Source of the DNA: Acidobacteriota bacterium
GTDB lineage: Bacteria; Acidobacteriota; Terriglobia; UBA7540
Assembly: GCA_021789565.1 (NCBI GenBank)
Contig: JAJYJL010000023.1
Location: 1 to 19,345 of the forward strand
Length of the DNA: 19,345 nt
Direction of reading: 5' to 3'
Shown: positions 1 to 7,617 of the stretch, one piece after another
How positions within the stretch are numbered: position 1 is the stretch's first letter
Layout of the letters: every line of letters begins with the position of its first letter
Notes under the pieces: model-generated
What the model saw: only the letters and a program-made list of their open reading frames with translations
Databases searched by the model: none
What the model was told of the DNA's origin: nothing
Made by a program: the position numbers and the translations under genes

Positions 1-80
1 GCAGGCCCCACCTCACCGGTCCAGGCCATTGCACAAGGCGGGGTCCATCGCCCCACTACTTACATTCCGAAACGGCTGTG

Positions 81-95
81 CAAACCGATGGTTTG
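81..95. repeat. Short perfect palindrome upstream of ssb
   Basis: CAAACC, a 3-base GAT loop and GGTTTG form a perfect 6-bp inverted repeat about 85 bases before the ssb start. The 9-base string TTTCGGCAG occurs just after it and again near 141-149. No gene is supported in bases 1-179. The palindrome could be an operator in the ssb promoter region or chance. Confidence 0.25.
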
Positions 96-179
96 TGTCT
101 TTCGGCAGGTGAAGCGGCACTGCGCCTGGCGCGTTAAGTTTTTCGGCAGAATACCTCCAAGAAAAGGAGAGCAAAAACC

Positions 180-623
180 ATGTCAGAGCTGGGAGTCAAC
201 AAAGTCATCCTTATTGGGCGTTCTGGCGGTGATGCGACTTTGAAATTCACCCAGGCCGGAAAGCCGGTGGCCAATTTCTCGTTGGCCGTGAACGAGTCGT
301 TCAAGACCCGGGACGGAGAAAGGAAAGACCACGTCGAGTGGTTCAATTGTGTTTGCTGGGGCAAACTTGCTGAGGTTGCCGGCCAATACGTGACGAAAGG
401 CAAACAAGTCTTCCTCGAGGGCCGTTTGCAATCACGGAAATACGACGACCGAAAAGGTAACCCCCGTGAAGCGATCGAGGTCGTGGTCACGCACCTGCGA
501 CTGCTCAGTAGCAATGGCAATAAAAATGACAGTGGTGAACCGCGAGAGGCATTGCCTGCTCAACCGGGCCCCGACAAAGGGCAAGAACAAGAAAGTGCGT
601 ATGATTCTGAGATTCCGTTTTAG
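180..623 (+). CDS. ssb: Single-stranded DNA-binding protein
   Basis: This encodes a 147-residue SSB, which coats single-stranded DNA as a tetramer in replication, recombination and repair and recruits partner proteins through its acidic C-terminus. The N-terminal ~110 residues form the OB fold, with the family pattern NKVILIGR near residue 6, then FSLAVNE and a basic HVEWFNCVCWGKLAE segment. A low-complexity Gly/Pro/Gln/Glu linker follows, and the protein ends in DSEIPF, the typical SSB partner-binding tip. The length is normal to slightly short for the family (E. coli SSB is 178). The ATG is preceded by an AAGGAGA ribosome-binding site at suitable spacing. It is monocistronic here, because the next intact gene lies about 730 bases downstream beyond a transposase fragment. 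The identification is secure. Confidence 0.96.
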   Translation: MSELGVNKVILIGRSGGDATLKFTQAGKPVANFSLAVNESFKTRDGERKDHVEWFNCVCWGKLAEVAGQYVTKGKQVFLEGRLQSRKYDDRKGNPREAIEVVVTHLRLLSSNGNKNDSGEPREALPAQPGPDKGQEQESAYDSEIPF

Positions 624-702
624 GGCATCGGAATGATGGGATGGCGCCTACGGGTGAATCAACGCCGGTCACTCAACGTGGGCGTCCGCGACCTGCAGGT
701 AA

Positions 703-1026
703 CCCTCTCGCGTTCCGCTGCGCCGACGGCAAGCCTTTATCCAAGGCGCGGTCGAAGCGTTCACGGTCAGCCGCCTGGGCCTGTCGCCGAGCTTGTCGCG
801 ATGCCTGGTCTCGACCAACGTGATCGAAAGCCCGCACAGCGGAGTGCGACTGCGAACGCGAAAGGTCTGCCGCTGGCGGGATGGCAAGATGGTGCTGCGC
901 TGGGCCGCCGCCGCCCTGCTCATGACCGAGCAAAACTTTCGCAGGATGATGGGCTACCGGGACCTCTGGATGCTGAATGCGGCCCTGGATGAAAATCAAA
1001 CTTCCGTGAAGAAGCAGGTGGCGTAA
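703..1026 (+). pseudogene. 3' fragment of an IS256/mutator-type transposase
   Basis: Frame 1 is open from just after an in-frame TAA at 700-702 to the TAA at 1024-1026 and encodes the C-terminal ~107 residues of a mutator-type transposase. Recognisable segments are VSRLGLSPSLSRCL, STNVIESPHSGVR, the RWRDGKMVLRWAAAALL block and NFRRMMGYRDLWML, all typical of the end of this family. An internal ATG at 793 could start a 77-residue peptide, but the catalytic DDE core is absent. The fragment begins about 80 bases after ssb stops. I could not place a terminal inverted repeat on either side, so this is a relic of an old insertion rather than an active element. Family assignment is from memory of the C-terminal pattern. 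Confidence 0.7.
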
Positions 1027-1352
1027 AATGAATTCAACCGCCGCTCACCTCCAACGACCAGCGGGACACCTTCCTGTCTGCTTTGGGCAACTGGAAAAGT
1101 CTCTCAAACGAACAAACGATCAAGAGCAGGCGACGCCTACCTGCAACTCTGATAAAATCAGTATGCGCCATACGATGGGCGTGCGTGCAAAGCGAGCGCG
1201 CGATCATACGCGTTCTGATGAAATGACCATCTCCTGCATGCGCCGAAGACGCACCAACCTAGGGCGCTGTGAGCGCCGCGCGTCACACTGGCAAAAATGA
1301 ATAGTCCTTTAATAGCCCGGACGGCTTCTGAGGTTTAAATAAGGAGGGTGGT
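1027..1352. other. Intergenic stretch between transposase relic and FNR-like gene
   Basis: I see no supportable gene in these 326 bases; the open frame from 1028 has no recognisable protein character. A perfect 6-bp hairpin lies at 1263-1277 (GGCGCT, loop GTG, AGCGCC). The 3' end supplies the ribosome-binding site AAGGAGG at 1341-1347 for the regulator. I found no convincing sigma-70 promoter. Confidence 0.5.
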
Positions 1353-2042
1353 TTGAAACCGGAATGCAGCGGGTGTCTCGTTTTGGAGACCGCGCTTTTC
1401 CGCAGCCTTTCGAGCGAACAGGTTTCGCGCTTCGTCTGTGTTTTTTGTCCCACGCGCTACCGCAGAAACCAGATCTTATTTTTTGAAGGCGGAGCCGCGC
1501 AGCATCTTTTCGCTTTGAATGTTGGACTGGTCAAGATGGTAAAGTCGCTTGAGAACGGGAAGGAGCGTATCACGCGCATTCTTTTTCCCGGTGATCTCTT
1601 CGGACTGGAAGCTCTTAGCGAAGCGACCTATCCGCTGACCGCCGTAGTGCTTCAGGACTCGGAAATCTGCTCGGTGCCGCGTGACCAATTTTTTGCTTTT
1701 TTGCGCACCAATCCTGATATTTCCCTCAACATGATCCGTTTCCTGCTAGGCGAGGTTGCCGAGATCCGCACGCAGATGACCACCATGAGCTTTAAGGATG
1801 CGCGAATGCGCGTGGCTACCTTCCTGCTGTCGCTGGTCTCGCCCGATGAGAGGATCTCCGCTAACTCCTGTTCGCTGATCCTGCCCCTCACAAGCCAGGA
1901 AATCGCCGAAATCCTGGAACTGTCTCCTGAAACTGTCAGCCGGACGTGGAATGTGTTGCGACGAAAAGGTCTGATTGAAAAGCGAGGCCGCCGCCTGGTT
2001 GTCCCGGATCTGAACGCGCTTGAGGAAACCGCAAGGCGCTGA
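1353..2042 (+). CDS. Crp/FNR-family transcriptional regulator with extra cysteines
   Basis: This 229-residue cytoplasmic regulator has an N-terminal cyclic-nucleotide-binding-type beta-roll (about residues 20-130), a dimerisation helix (about 130-155) and a C-terminal winged helix-turn-helix. The recognition region is LTSQEIAEILELSPETVSRT near 179-198, matching the ETVSR recognition helix of FNR. Cysteines fall at 5, 8, 29, 32 and 106. C106 lies in EICSVP and aligns with the VCEIP segment holding C122 of E. coli FNR, while C5/C8 resemble the FNR N-terminal cysteine pair. The exact FNR C-x2-C-x5-C spacing is not kept, so an iron-sulfur or redox-sensing role is plausible but not shown. The start is TTG, chosen because a strong AAGGAGG sits 5 bases upstream and no ATG fits. 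It reads into the 12 kb redox run and may regulate it. Confidence 0.88.
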   Translation: MKPECSGCLVLETALFRSLSSEQVSRFVCVFCPTRYRRNQILFFEGGAAQHLFALNVGLVKMVKSLENGKERITRILFPGDLFGLEALSEATYPLTAVVLQDSEICSVPRDQFFAFLRTNPDISLNMIRFLLGEVAEIRTQMTTMSFKDARMRVATFLLSLVSPDERISANSCSLILPLTSQEIAEILELSPETVSRTWNVLRRKGLIEKRGRRLVVPDLNALEETARR

Positions 2043-2205
2043 GGCCAGCTATTTCTGCATTCCTGCGGGCTGGCAATACCGGGTCGCAAGGGCCTTGTTT
2101 GTGAGCATGGGCTGTTCGCAAAATCGGAAACCATCCCAACAGCCATAAGCCTCCCTCAAGTAAACCCACTAGTCTTCCCACATAAAACAATTAGAGGTCT
2201 ACCGA

Positions 2206-2219
2206 TTGACATCCGTCAT
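2206..2219 (+). promoter_or_regulatory. FNR/DNR-like operator palindrome
   Basis: TTGAC-ATCC-GTCAT matches the FNR-superfamily pattern TTGAY-N4-RTCAA at 9 of 10 half-site bases, and its core TGAC/GTCA is a perfect dyad. It lies about 165 bases after the stop codon of an FNR-type regulator and about 200 bases before the first cluster gene. Its centre (2212.5) is about 61 bases before the start expected from CATAAT at 2262-2267, which is the class I activator position. The sequence match is direct; function is inferred. Confidence 0.5.
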
Positions 2220-2261
2220 GTCCAGGCCTGCCCAACGTCATCGACGGCTCCTTTCCTTTTG

Positions 2262-2267
2262 CATAAT
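2262..2267 (+). promoter_or_regulatory. Candidate -10 box for the redox cluster
   Basis: CATAAT matches the sigma-70 -10 consensus at 5 of 6 bases. No good -35 hexamer lies 16-18 bases upstream, which would fit a promoter that needs an activator. A start near 2274 would leave a leader of about 145 bases before the gene at 2419. Confidence 0.3.
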
Positions 2268-2418
2268 GTTACCCCTTCGCCGGTGCTATTGGGCGTAAGG
2301 GAAAAGCATGTCATGGGGGCTTTCTGCCCGTCGTTTTAAACTGTTTGGATTCTGGATTCAGGCGTGCCGGTTCGGGATGGGACATGGCTGCGGTGGGACT
2401 TAAACGGATTTGGGCTTA

Positions 2419-3882
2419 ATGAAACTGTTCCGTAGCATCTGGGTAATCATTCCATTCCTCGGCTTGGGGTTTGTGTTTGGCGCGCTGAAAACGCCTTTGG
2501 CATATCCCGTTCCCGTCGGCTCAGGTCCGCTCCCTGCGATCATTTTTGTCGAGGCGCCTGCTGTCGTGCCGGGCGAATTGACGGAACGGTTTCCGCAGGG
2601 GAGCCATCTGGTACGTTATTCGCCGGGAACGCCGTCCCATTCCGCCGTCAACTTGACCCCGGAATTCTTTGCTGCTACAGATCCGCAAATATCCTTTGAC
2701 GCTGCCAGGGTGCTTTTTTCCGGCCAGAAGACTCGCGGTGCTCGGTGGCAGATCTGGGAAATGAATGCGGATGGTTCGGGCAAGCGCCAGCTTACGCACT
2801 GCGCAGGAGATTGCCTTCGACCTGCTTATCTTCCGCGAAACGAGATTGTGTTTACGATGGTCGCCGGGAAAGGACCTCAGCCAAGCTCGGCCATCTATGT
2901 TTCCCAGGAGAGCGGCGCTGACGCCCACCCGATTACCTTCGGCCCGGGCGACTTCCAGGTTGAAACGGTCCTGCGCAGCGGGCGAATTCTTGTCTCGGCA
3001 AAGGCTTCGCTCGTTACGGGCGGCAAGGATGACGAATCCCGCGTGTTTTACACGTTGCAGCCCGACGGCTCAGGACTCAGCCTGTTTCGCTGGGATAACC
3101 GGCCGAACGTTGTACGCACCGGAGCGGAAGAACTGGATGACGGCACGGTGTTGTTTGTAAAGAGACAAGACCTGGCGGGGAGGGAGACGGGCGGAGAGCT
3201 TGCCTGGATTCGGCCTGGTGCTTTACACAATTCGGTGATCACTCCGCCGAATTCCGTCTATGGGTCAGCCCGCGTCCTTGATGGAAATCGGTTGGTGGTG
3301 GCAAAAGAAGGTTCCGGTTCGTCCGCCGCGACGCGCAAATTCGGCCTTTACGTCTTCAACCTTTCAACCCGGAGCATTGGGGAAACAATTTATAGCAGCC
3401 CGAAGCTCTCAAGCGTGCAGGCCGCGCCCCTGGAGCCGCGTCCGATTCCCTTGTCTTACTGGAGCATCCTCCATCCGGATCGGGATTATGGGCGCGTTAT
3501 TTGCCTGAATTCCTACCTTTCTGCTGGCGCACCTCACGGCCGCCTGGCGGCGCATATCGCGCGGGTTCGGGTCATCGCCCTTCAGCCGGACCATCACAGT
3601 GAGCAAATCCTGGGCGAGGCTCCGGTCGAGAGCGACGGCTCTTTCTATATTAAGGTTCCAGCCGACCATCCCATCCGATTTGAATTGGTGAGTACAAGAG
3701 GGGCAGTGATACGTGCCCAAAAGAGCTGGATCTGGGCGCGCACGGGCGAAGACGTGCCGTGTCTGGGATGTCACGAAAGCAAAGCTCTCGTACCGGGAGA
3801 CCACTGGCCGCTCGCGCTGAAGCGTCCTGATGCGCCCATTCCCGTGGGTGTACCTTTGAATTCACATTCAGCACAACACTGA
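2419..3882 (+). CDS. Secreted monohaem beta-propeller protein, hydrazine-synthase-alpha-like
   Basis: The product is 487 residues from the ATG at 2419; an in-frame TTG at 2410 would add three, and neither start has a strong ribosome-binding site. An N-terminal signal or anchor (about 4-24) is followed by a PD40/TolB-like propeller, visible in WQIWEMNADGSGKRQLTH near 110-127 and more degenerate blades to about 330. The C-terminal part has SFYIKVPADHPIRFELV followed by one c-type haem motif, CLGCH at 448-452. This propeller plus C-terminal haem layout is that of the HZS-alpha-like family. Anammox HZS-alpha is about 800 residues and has a second haem in a middle domain that is missing here, so hydrazine synthesis should not be assumed. 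C128 and C132 might form a disulfide. It is the first gene of the run, 7 bases before the next. It could instead be a generic monohaem electron carrier. Confidence 0.72.
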   Translation: MKLFRSIWVIIPFLGLGFVFGALKTPLAYPVPVGSGPLPAIIFVEAPAVVPGELTERFPQGSHLVRYSPGTPSHSAVNLTPEFFAATDPQISFDAARVLFSGQKTRGARWQIWEMNADGSGKRQLTHCAGDCLRPAYLPRNEIVFTMVAGKGPQPSSAIYVSQESGADAHPITFGPGDFQVETVLRSGRILVSAKASLVTGGKDDESRVFYTLQPDGSGLSLFRWDNRPNVVRTGAEELDDGTVLFVKRQDLAGRETGGELAWIRPGALHNSVITPPNSVYGSARVLDGNRLVVAKEGSGSSAATRKFGLYVFNLSTRSIGETIYSSPKLSSVQAAPLEPRPIPLSYWSILHPDRDYGRVICLNSYLSAGAPHGRLAAHIARVRVIALQPDHHSEQILGEAPVESDGSFYIKVPADHPIRFELVSTRGAVIRAQKSWIWARTGEDVPCLGCHESKALVPGDHWPLALKRPDAPIPVGVPLNSHSAQH

Positions 3883-3889
3883 GGAGCCC

Positions 3890-5599
3890 ATGAGGATTTC
3901 TCGACGACAATTCGTAACCCTGGCTGCCGCCGGGGGGCCGCTTTGGGCGGCCCGCGGACTTTGGGGACGAAGCCTTCCTCCGCAGCCTGACACGGGGCTA
4001 CGGCTGCCTCAATTCGTGGACGTCACCGGGAAATCCGGCATCGACTTTCGGCACTCGTTTGGCGAGAAGGAACTGAGTTCAATTCTTGAAGGAACCGGCT
4101 CGGGCTGTGCCTGGCTCGATTACAACAACGACGGCCTTCTCGATCTCTACGTCGTCAACGGCCGCCATGTCGAAGGTCTTACCAACCATTCTGCCGCGGA
4201 CGGTGCAGACGCCACCAACCACCTCTATCGCAACAACGGTGATGGAACTTTCACCGACGTCACCACGCAGGCCGGCGTGGGCGGCAAAGGGTTGGGGATT
4301 GGCGTGACCGTGGGTGATTTTGACAACGATGGCCACGTGGACATTTACGTGACCAATTACAACTCTGCCATCCTCTATCACAATAACGGCAATGGCACGT
4401 TCACGGATGTGACGGCGGACGCAGGCGTTAATAACCCTTATTTTGGCACCGGCGCGGCTTTCCTCGATTACGACCGCGACGGGCGGCTTGATCTCTTTGT
4501 GGGCAACTATTTAAGATTTATTAACGGCTACCGGGAGTACTATCCCGGCGACCACTACCCGGGCCCGCTCGATTACGATCCCGAATTCAACCGACTGTTC
4601 CATAACAACGGTAACGGGACCTTCACTGATGTGTCACACGAATCGGGGATTTCCAGCCAGCCCGGCCGCGCGATGGGCGTGACCGTGGGGGATTACGACA
4701 ACGACGGATGGCCGGATATTTATGTTGCCAACGACACCATGCCAAGCTTTCTCTATCACAACAACCGTAACGGCACCTTTACGAATGTTGCTGTGGACGT
4801 CAATGTCGCTTACGGGCAGAACGGTGAAGCCACCACCTCCATGGGTCCGATTTTCGGCGACTACGACAACGACGGATGGCAGGACCTGTTTGTTTCCGAT
4901 GCCCGTTTTCATCGCCTGTTCCTCAATCCCGGCAAACCCGGGGGCTATTTTCTGGACATGACGGATGATGCCGGTATTGGCAAAGTTTCCGGCCAATACG
5001 TTGCCTGGGGTGACGGGTTGTTCGATTTTGATAATGACGGCTGGAAGGACATCTTCCTCGTCAACGGCGGTTTGTCCTGGCTGATTCCCATGGAAAGTAC
5101 TCTCTTGCGGAACAACGGCAACAGGACTTTTTCAGACGTTTCAACCCAGGCCGGGAGCTTCTTTGAACAGCGGTACGTCAGCCGCGGCGTCTGCTTCGGC
5201 GACTATGACAATGATGGATACATTGACGCCTTCATCACAACTTTGGGCGCCAAGGGAATTTTGCTGCACAATACACCGCCCGCTGGAAAGCGCAACCATT
5301 GGTTGACCGTCAAGCTGGTGGGAGCACGGAGCAATCGCGATGGCTACGGTGCAAGCCTGGAAGCCGTGGCTGGAGACCTGCACCAGTACGTCCAGGCCAT
5401 CTCGGAATCCGGCTACCTTTCACAAAGCGATCCACGGCCCCACTTCGGGCTGGGGCAGCATACTGAGGTGGACCCGCTGATCATTCGATGGCCCAGCGGC
5501 ACTGTCCAGACACTCGAACACGTTAAGGCCGACCAGATTCTGACCGTTAAGGAACCAACTGGACCGCAGCAAGCCGCAGGGGCCAGCAAGGGCAAATGA
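3890..5599 (+). CDS. TAT-exported FG-GAP/VCBS propeller with ASPIC/UnbV domain (CRTAC1 family)
   Basis: This 569-residue protein opens with a twin-arginine signal (SRRQFVTLAAAGG at 4-16), so it is probably exported folded. The body is an integrin-alpha-like FG-GAP propeller with seven calcium-loop motifs of the DxDxDG type, for example DYNNDGLLDLY (from 77), DFDNDGHVDIY, DYDRDGRLDLF and DYDNDGWPDIY. Each is usually followed by a HNNGNGTFTDV strand. The C-terminal ~80 residues (from NHWLTVKLVGARSNRDGYGA to the end of the IIRWPSGTVQ segment) are the ASPIC/UnbV domain. No catalytic role is established for this family; binding or scaffolding is the usual inference. It starts 7 bases after the HZS-alpha-like gene, and its stop overlaps the next start by ATGA, so the three are likely co-translated. 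Identification of the family is firm. Confidence 0.9.
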   Translation: MRISRRQFVTLAAAGGPLWAARGLWGRSLPPQPDTGLRLPQFVDVTGKSGIDFRHSFGEKELSSILEGTGSGCAWLDYNNDGLLDLYVVNGRHVEGLTNHSAADGADATNHLYRNNGDGTFTDVTTQAGVGGKGLGIGVTVGDFDNDGHVDIYVTNYNSAILYHNNGNGTFTDVTADAGVNNPYFGTGAAFLDYDRDGRLDLFVGNYLRFINGYREYYPGDHYPGPLDYDPEFNRLFHNNGNGTFTDVSHESGISSQPGRAMGVTVGDYDNDGWPDIYVANDTMPSFLYHNNRNGTFTNVAVDVNVAYGQNGEATTSMGPIFGDYDNDGWQDLFVSDARFHRLFLNPGKPGGYFLDMTDDAGIGKVSGQYVAWGDGLFDFDNDGWKDIFLVNGGLSWLIPMESTLLRNNGNRTFSDVSTQAGSFFEQRYVSRGVCFGDYDNDGYIDAFITTLGAKGILLHNTPPAGKRNHWLTVKLVGARSNRDGYGASLEAVAGDLHQYVQAISESGYLSQSDPRPHFGLGQHTEVDPLIIRWPSGTVQTLEHVKADQILTVKEPTGPQQAAGASKGK

Positions 5600-7563
5600 A
5601 CATGGAGCCGAAGAAAAAGGAAGACAGAGCAAATCGGAGGCGGACGTTCCTTTTGAGGGCTGCGATCGTTGTCCTGGCGCTTCTGGCCGGACTGGGAATA
5701 CAGCGTTCCCCGACGGATGCGTCACCCCAGTATGCTCCGGACCCCGTCGACTCCGGCCCGCGCTATCTCAACCCCATCGCCCTCAAGCTTTCACCCGATG
5801 GCAAACGGCTCTATGTAGTTTGCGAAGGCAGCAACACTGTGCTTGCCGTGGATGCTCAGACACGGCGGGTGATCGCACGGGTCAAGGTTGGCCGCAGGCC
5901 TAAGGGAATCGCGATTTCTCCGGATGGAAAGACTCTATACGTCTCGAACGAATGGAGCGACACGGTCAGCGAGATTGACGCCGACTCTTTTCGGGTCCTT
6001 CGAACTCTGAAAACCGGCTGGGGCCCGGTCGGCATTGCAACCGACCGGGCGGGAAAGTTCCTTTACGCAGCAAATACGCTGGGCGATAACATCTCGGTGA
6101 TTGACCTTTCGACGGGGAAGGAAATCAAGCGTCTCGACGCCGGACACTTTCCTGAATACGTTGCCCTTTCCCGAAATGGGAAATGGATCTACATTTCAAA
6201 TCTCCTGGCGCAGATTGCGCCGCCCGATGAACCTCCTGTTTCCCAACTGACCGTGGTGGACACCGCAAGACAGGTCGTTTCCAGCCGGATCTCAGTGCCT
6301 GGAGCGATTCAGCTTCGGCACATTGCCCAGATGCCGGTGCGGGAGGGCGGATATCTGTTGATCCCGTTTCAGCAGCCTCACAACCTGGTTCCATTGGTTC
6401 AGATTCAGCAGGGTTGGTATATCACCAACGGCATGGCCATCATCCGCCAGCCGCAGCCGGGCGGGCCGAAGGCCCGGGTGACGGAAATCCTGCTCGATGA
6501 TATCGATCACTACTATGCGGATGGGTTTGGCGCTGCCTCCACCCCTGATGGACGATTGGCCCTGGTAACGGCGTCGGGAGCCGACATCGTTTCCGTTATC
6601 GACATTGCAAAGCTCAATCAACTGCTGAAACAAGTGCCACCGAACGACCCGGGCGCTCTGGCCAACCGTCTGGATTCAGCCCGGCAATTTGTGGTCAAGA
6701 GACTGCGCACGGGCCGCAATCCTACTGCGGTTGTGGTCTCGCCCAACAGTCGTTTCGCGTACATCTCAAACCGTACGGACGACACGGTGAGCGTTGTGGA
6801 CCTGCGGCAGTTGAAGGTTGCCTCAACGATTGACCTGGGCGGCCCAAGAGAAATTACGGCACTGCGTCGTGGTGAACAACTGTTTTTTGACGCAAGGTTT
6901 TGCTACCAGGCACAGCTTGCGTGTGCCAGTTGCCATCCGCATGAAGGGTTTGAAGATGGATTGGCGTGGAGTCTGGAAACCCCCAAATTGGGCCGCGACG
7001 TTGTAGAAAACCGGACACTGCTCGATATTGCCGAAACTTCGCCTTTCAAGTGGAATGGCTTGAATCCTGATCTTGCGACGCAAGATGGTCCGCGCACTGC
7101 CATGTATATTTTCCGGTCGCAAGGCTTCAGCTCCGCGCAAGTGAAGGACCTGGTGTCCTATATTCAGTCGCTCAAATTGCCGCCCAACCCCCACCTTGCC
7201 CCTGGTGGCCGTCTCACGGAGGCGCAGGAACGCGGCCGGGAGATTTTCTTCCGGTCGAAAACGAACAGCGGGAACATTATCCCCGATCATGACCGCTGTT
7301 ATTATTGCCACGCTCCGCTGAGTCATTACACCTCCAGGGTCCGGATGAATGTCGGGACGTCAACGAATTACGACACGATTAAGGAATTCGATGTGCCCCA
7401 GATCGAAGGCGTATACATGCGGGCTCCGTATCTCCATAACGGCGAGGCGCTAACGCTGGAAAGTATCTGGACAAAGTTCAACCCTGAAGATCAACACGGA
7501 ATTACTTCCGACATGAATAAGAACCAGTTGAACGACCTGATCGAGTTTTTGAAGACCTTATGA
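5596..7563 (+). CDS. YVTN beta-propeller fused to dihaem cytochrome c peroxidase-type domain
   Basis: The 655-residue product has a basic N-terminus and one membrane segment or signal (about 17-35). A YVTN/surface-layer-type propeller follows (about 55-415; repeats such as ALKLSPDGKRLYVV, GIAISPDGKTLYVSNEWSD and VVVSPNSRFAYISNRTDD). The C-terminal ~230 residues form a MauG/cytochrome c peroxidase-like domain with two c-haem sites, CASCH at 443-447 and CYYCH at 568-572. The peroxidase-family signature MRAPYLHNGEALTLESIW lies near 615-632. Propeller plus dihaem peroxidase is the architecture of the beta and gamma subunits of hydrazine synthase, which are fused in some anammox bacteria, but it also occurs widely in proteins of unknown substrate. 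The start is translationally coupled to the upstream gene. It would act in the periplasm or on the outer face of the membrane as an electron acceptor or peroxidase. Confidence 0.85.
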   Translation: MNMEPKKKEDRANRRRTFLLRAAIVVLALLAGLGIQRSPTDASPQYAPDPVDSGPRYLNPIALKLSPDGKRLYVVCEGSNTVLAVDAQTRRVIARVKVGRRPKGIAISPDGKTLYVSNEWSDTVSEIDADSFRVLRTLKTGWGPVGIATDRAGKFLYAANTLGDNISVIDLSTGKEIKRLDAGHFPEYVALSRNGKWIYISNLLAQIAPPDEPPVSQLTVVDTARQVVSSRISVPGAIQLRHIAQMPVREGGYLLIPFQQPHNLVPLVQIQQGWYITNGMAIIRQPQPGGPKARVTEILLDDIDHYYADGFGAASTPDGRLALVTASGADIVSVIDIAKLNQLLKQVPPNDPGALANRLDSARQFVVKRLRTGRNPTAVVVSPNSRFAYISNRTDDTVSVVDLRQLKVASTIDLGGPREITALRRGEQLFFDARFCYQAQLACASCHPHEGFEDGLAWSLETPKLGRDVVENRTLLDIAETSPFKWNGLNPDLATQDGPRTAMYIFRSQGFSSAQVKDLVSYIQSLKLPPNPHLAPGGRLTEAQERGREIFFRSKTNSGNIIPDHDRCYYCHAPLSHYTSRVRMNVGTSTNYDTIKEFDVPQIEGVYMRAPYLHNGEALTLESIWTKFNPEDQHGITSDMNKNQLNDLIEFLKTL

Positions 7564-7570
7564 AGGAGAA

Positions 7571-7608
7571 CAGGGACTTGGCATCGCTTAGCAAGCGAGC
7601 CATCCCTG
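7571..7608 (+). promoter_or_regulatory. Strong intra-operon stem-loop just before a ribosome-binding site
   Basis: The outer arms CAGGGA (7571-7576) and TCCCTG (7603-7608) pair perfectly. After a 2-base bulge (7577-7578), inner arms TGGC-A-TCGCTT (7579-7589) and AAGCGAGCCA (7593-7602) pair with one bulged A around an AGC loop, giving 16 base pairs in total. It fills the gap between the peroxidase fusion and the next gene and runs into the GGAAGGA ribosome-binding site (7608-7614). No T-run follows, so it is a processing, stability or translation-control hairpin rather than a standard terminator. Confidence 0.55.
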
Positions 7609-7617
7609 GAAGGAACG

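Larger units (their letters stand above)
2043..2418. other. Regulatory leader between FNR-like gene and redox cluster
   Basis: I see no supportable gene here. The stretch carries an FNR/DNR-like palindrome (2206-2219) and a -10-like CATAAT (2262-2267), both listed separately. The remaining 150 bases before the first structural gene would form a long 5' leader. I saw no clear terminator for the regulator, so readthrough into the cluster remains possible. Confidence 0.5.

Noticed and set aside
134..520. Minus-strand open frames antisense to ssb
   Set aside because: They overlap a well-supported SSB with all family signatures, have no ribosome-binding site and show no family resemblance.
633..1300. 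Several short plus- and minus-strand open frames around the transposase relic
   Set aside because: Only frame 1 from 703 shows transposase similarity; the others are low-complexity Arg/Ala-rich shadows typical of GC-rich DNA.
2206..2211. TTGACA as a sigma-70 -35 box
   Set aside because: No acceptable -10 hexamer lies 16-18 bases downstream; the sequence is better explained as half of an FNR-like palindrome.
4079..5383. Repetitive Val/Ile-rich minus-strand frames and nearly periodic DNA
   Set aside because: The periodicity comes from the repeated DxDxDG and HNNGNGTF strands of the FG-GAP protein, not from a tandem DNA repeat or CRISPR array.
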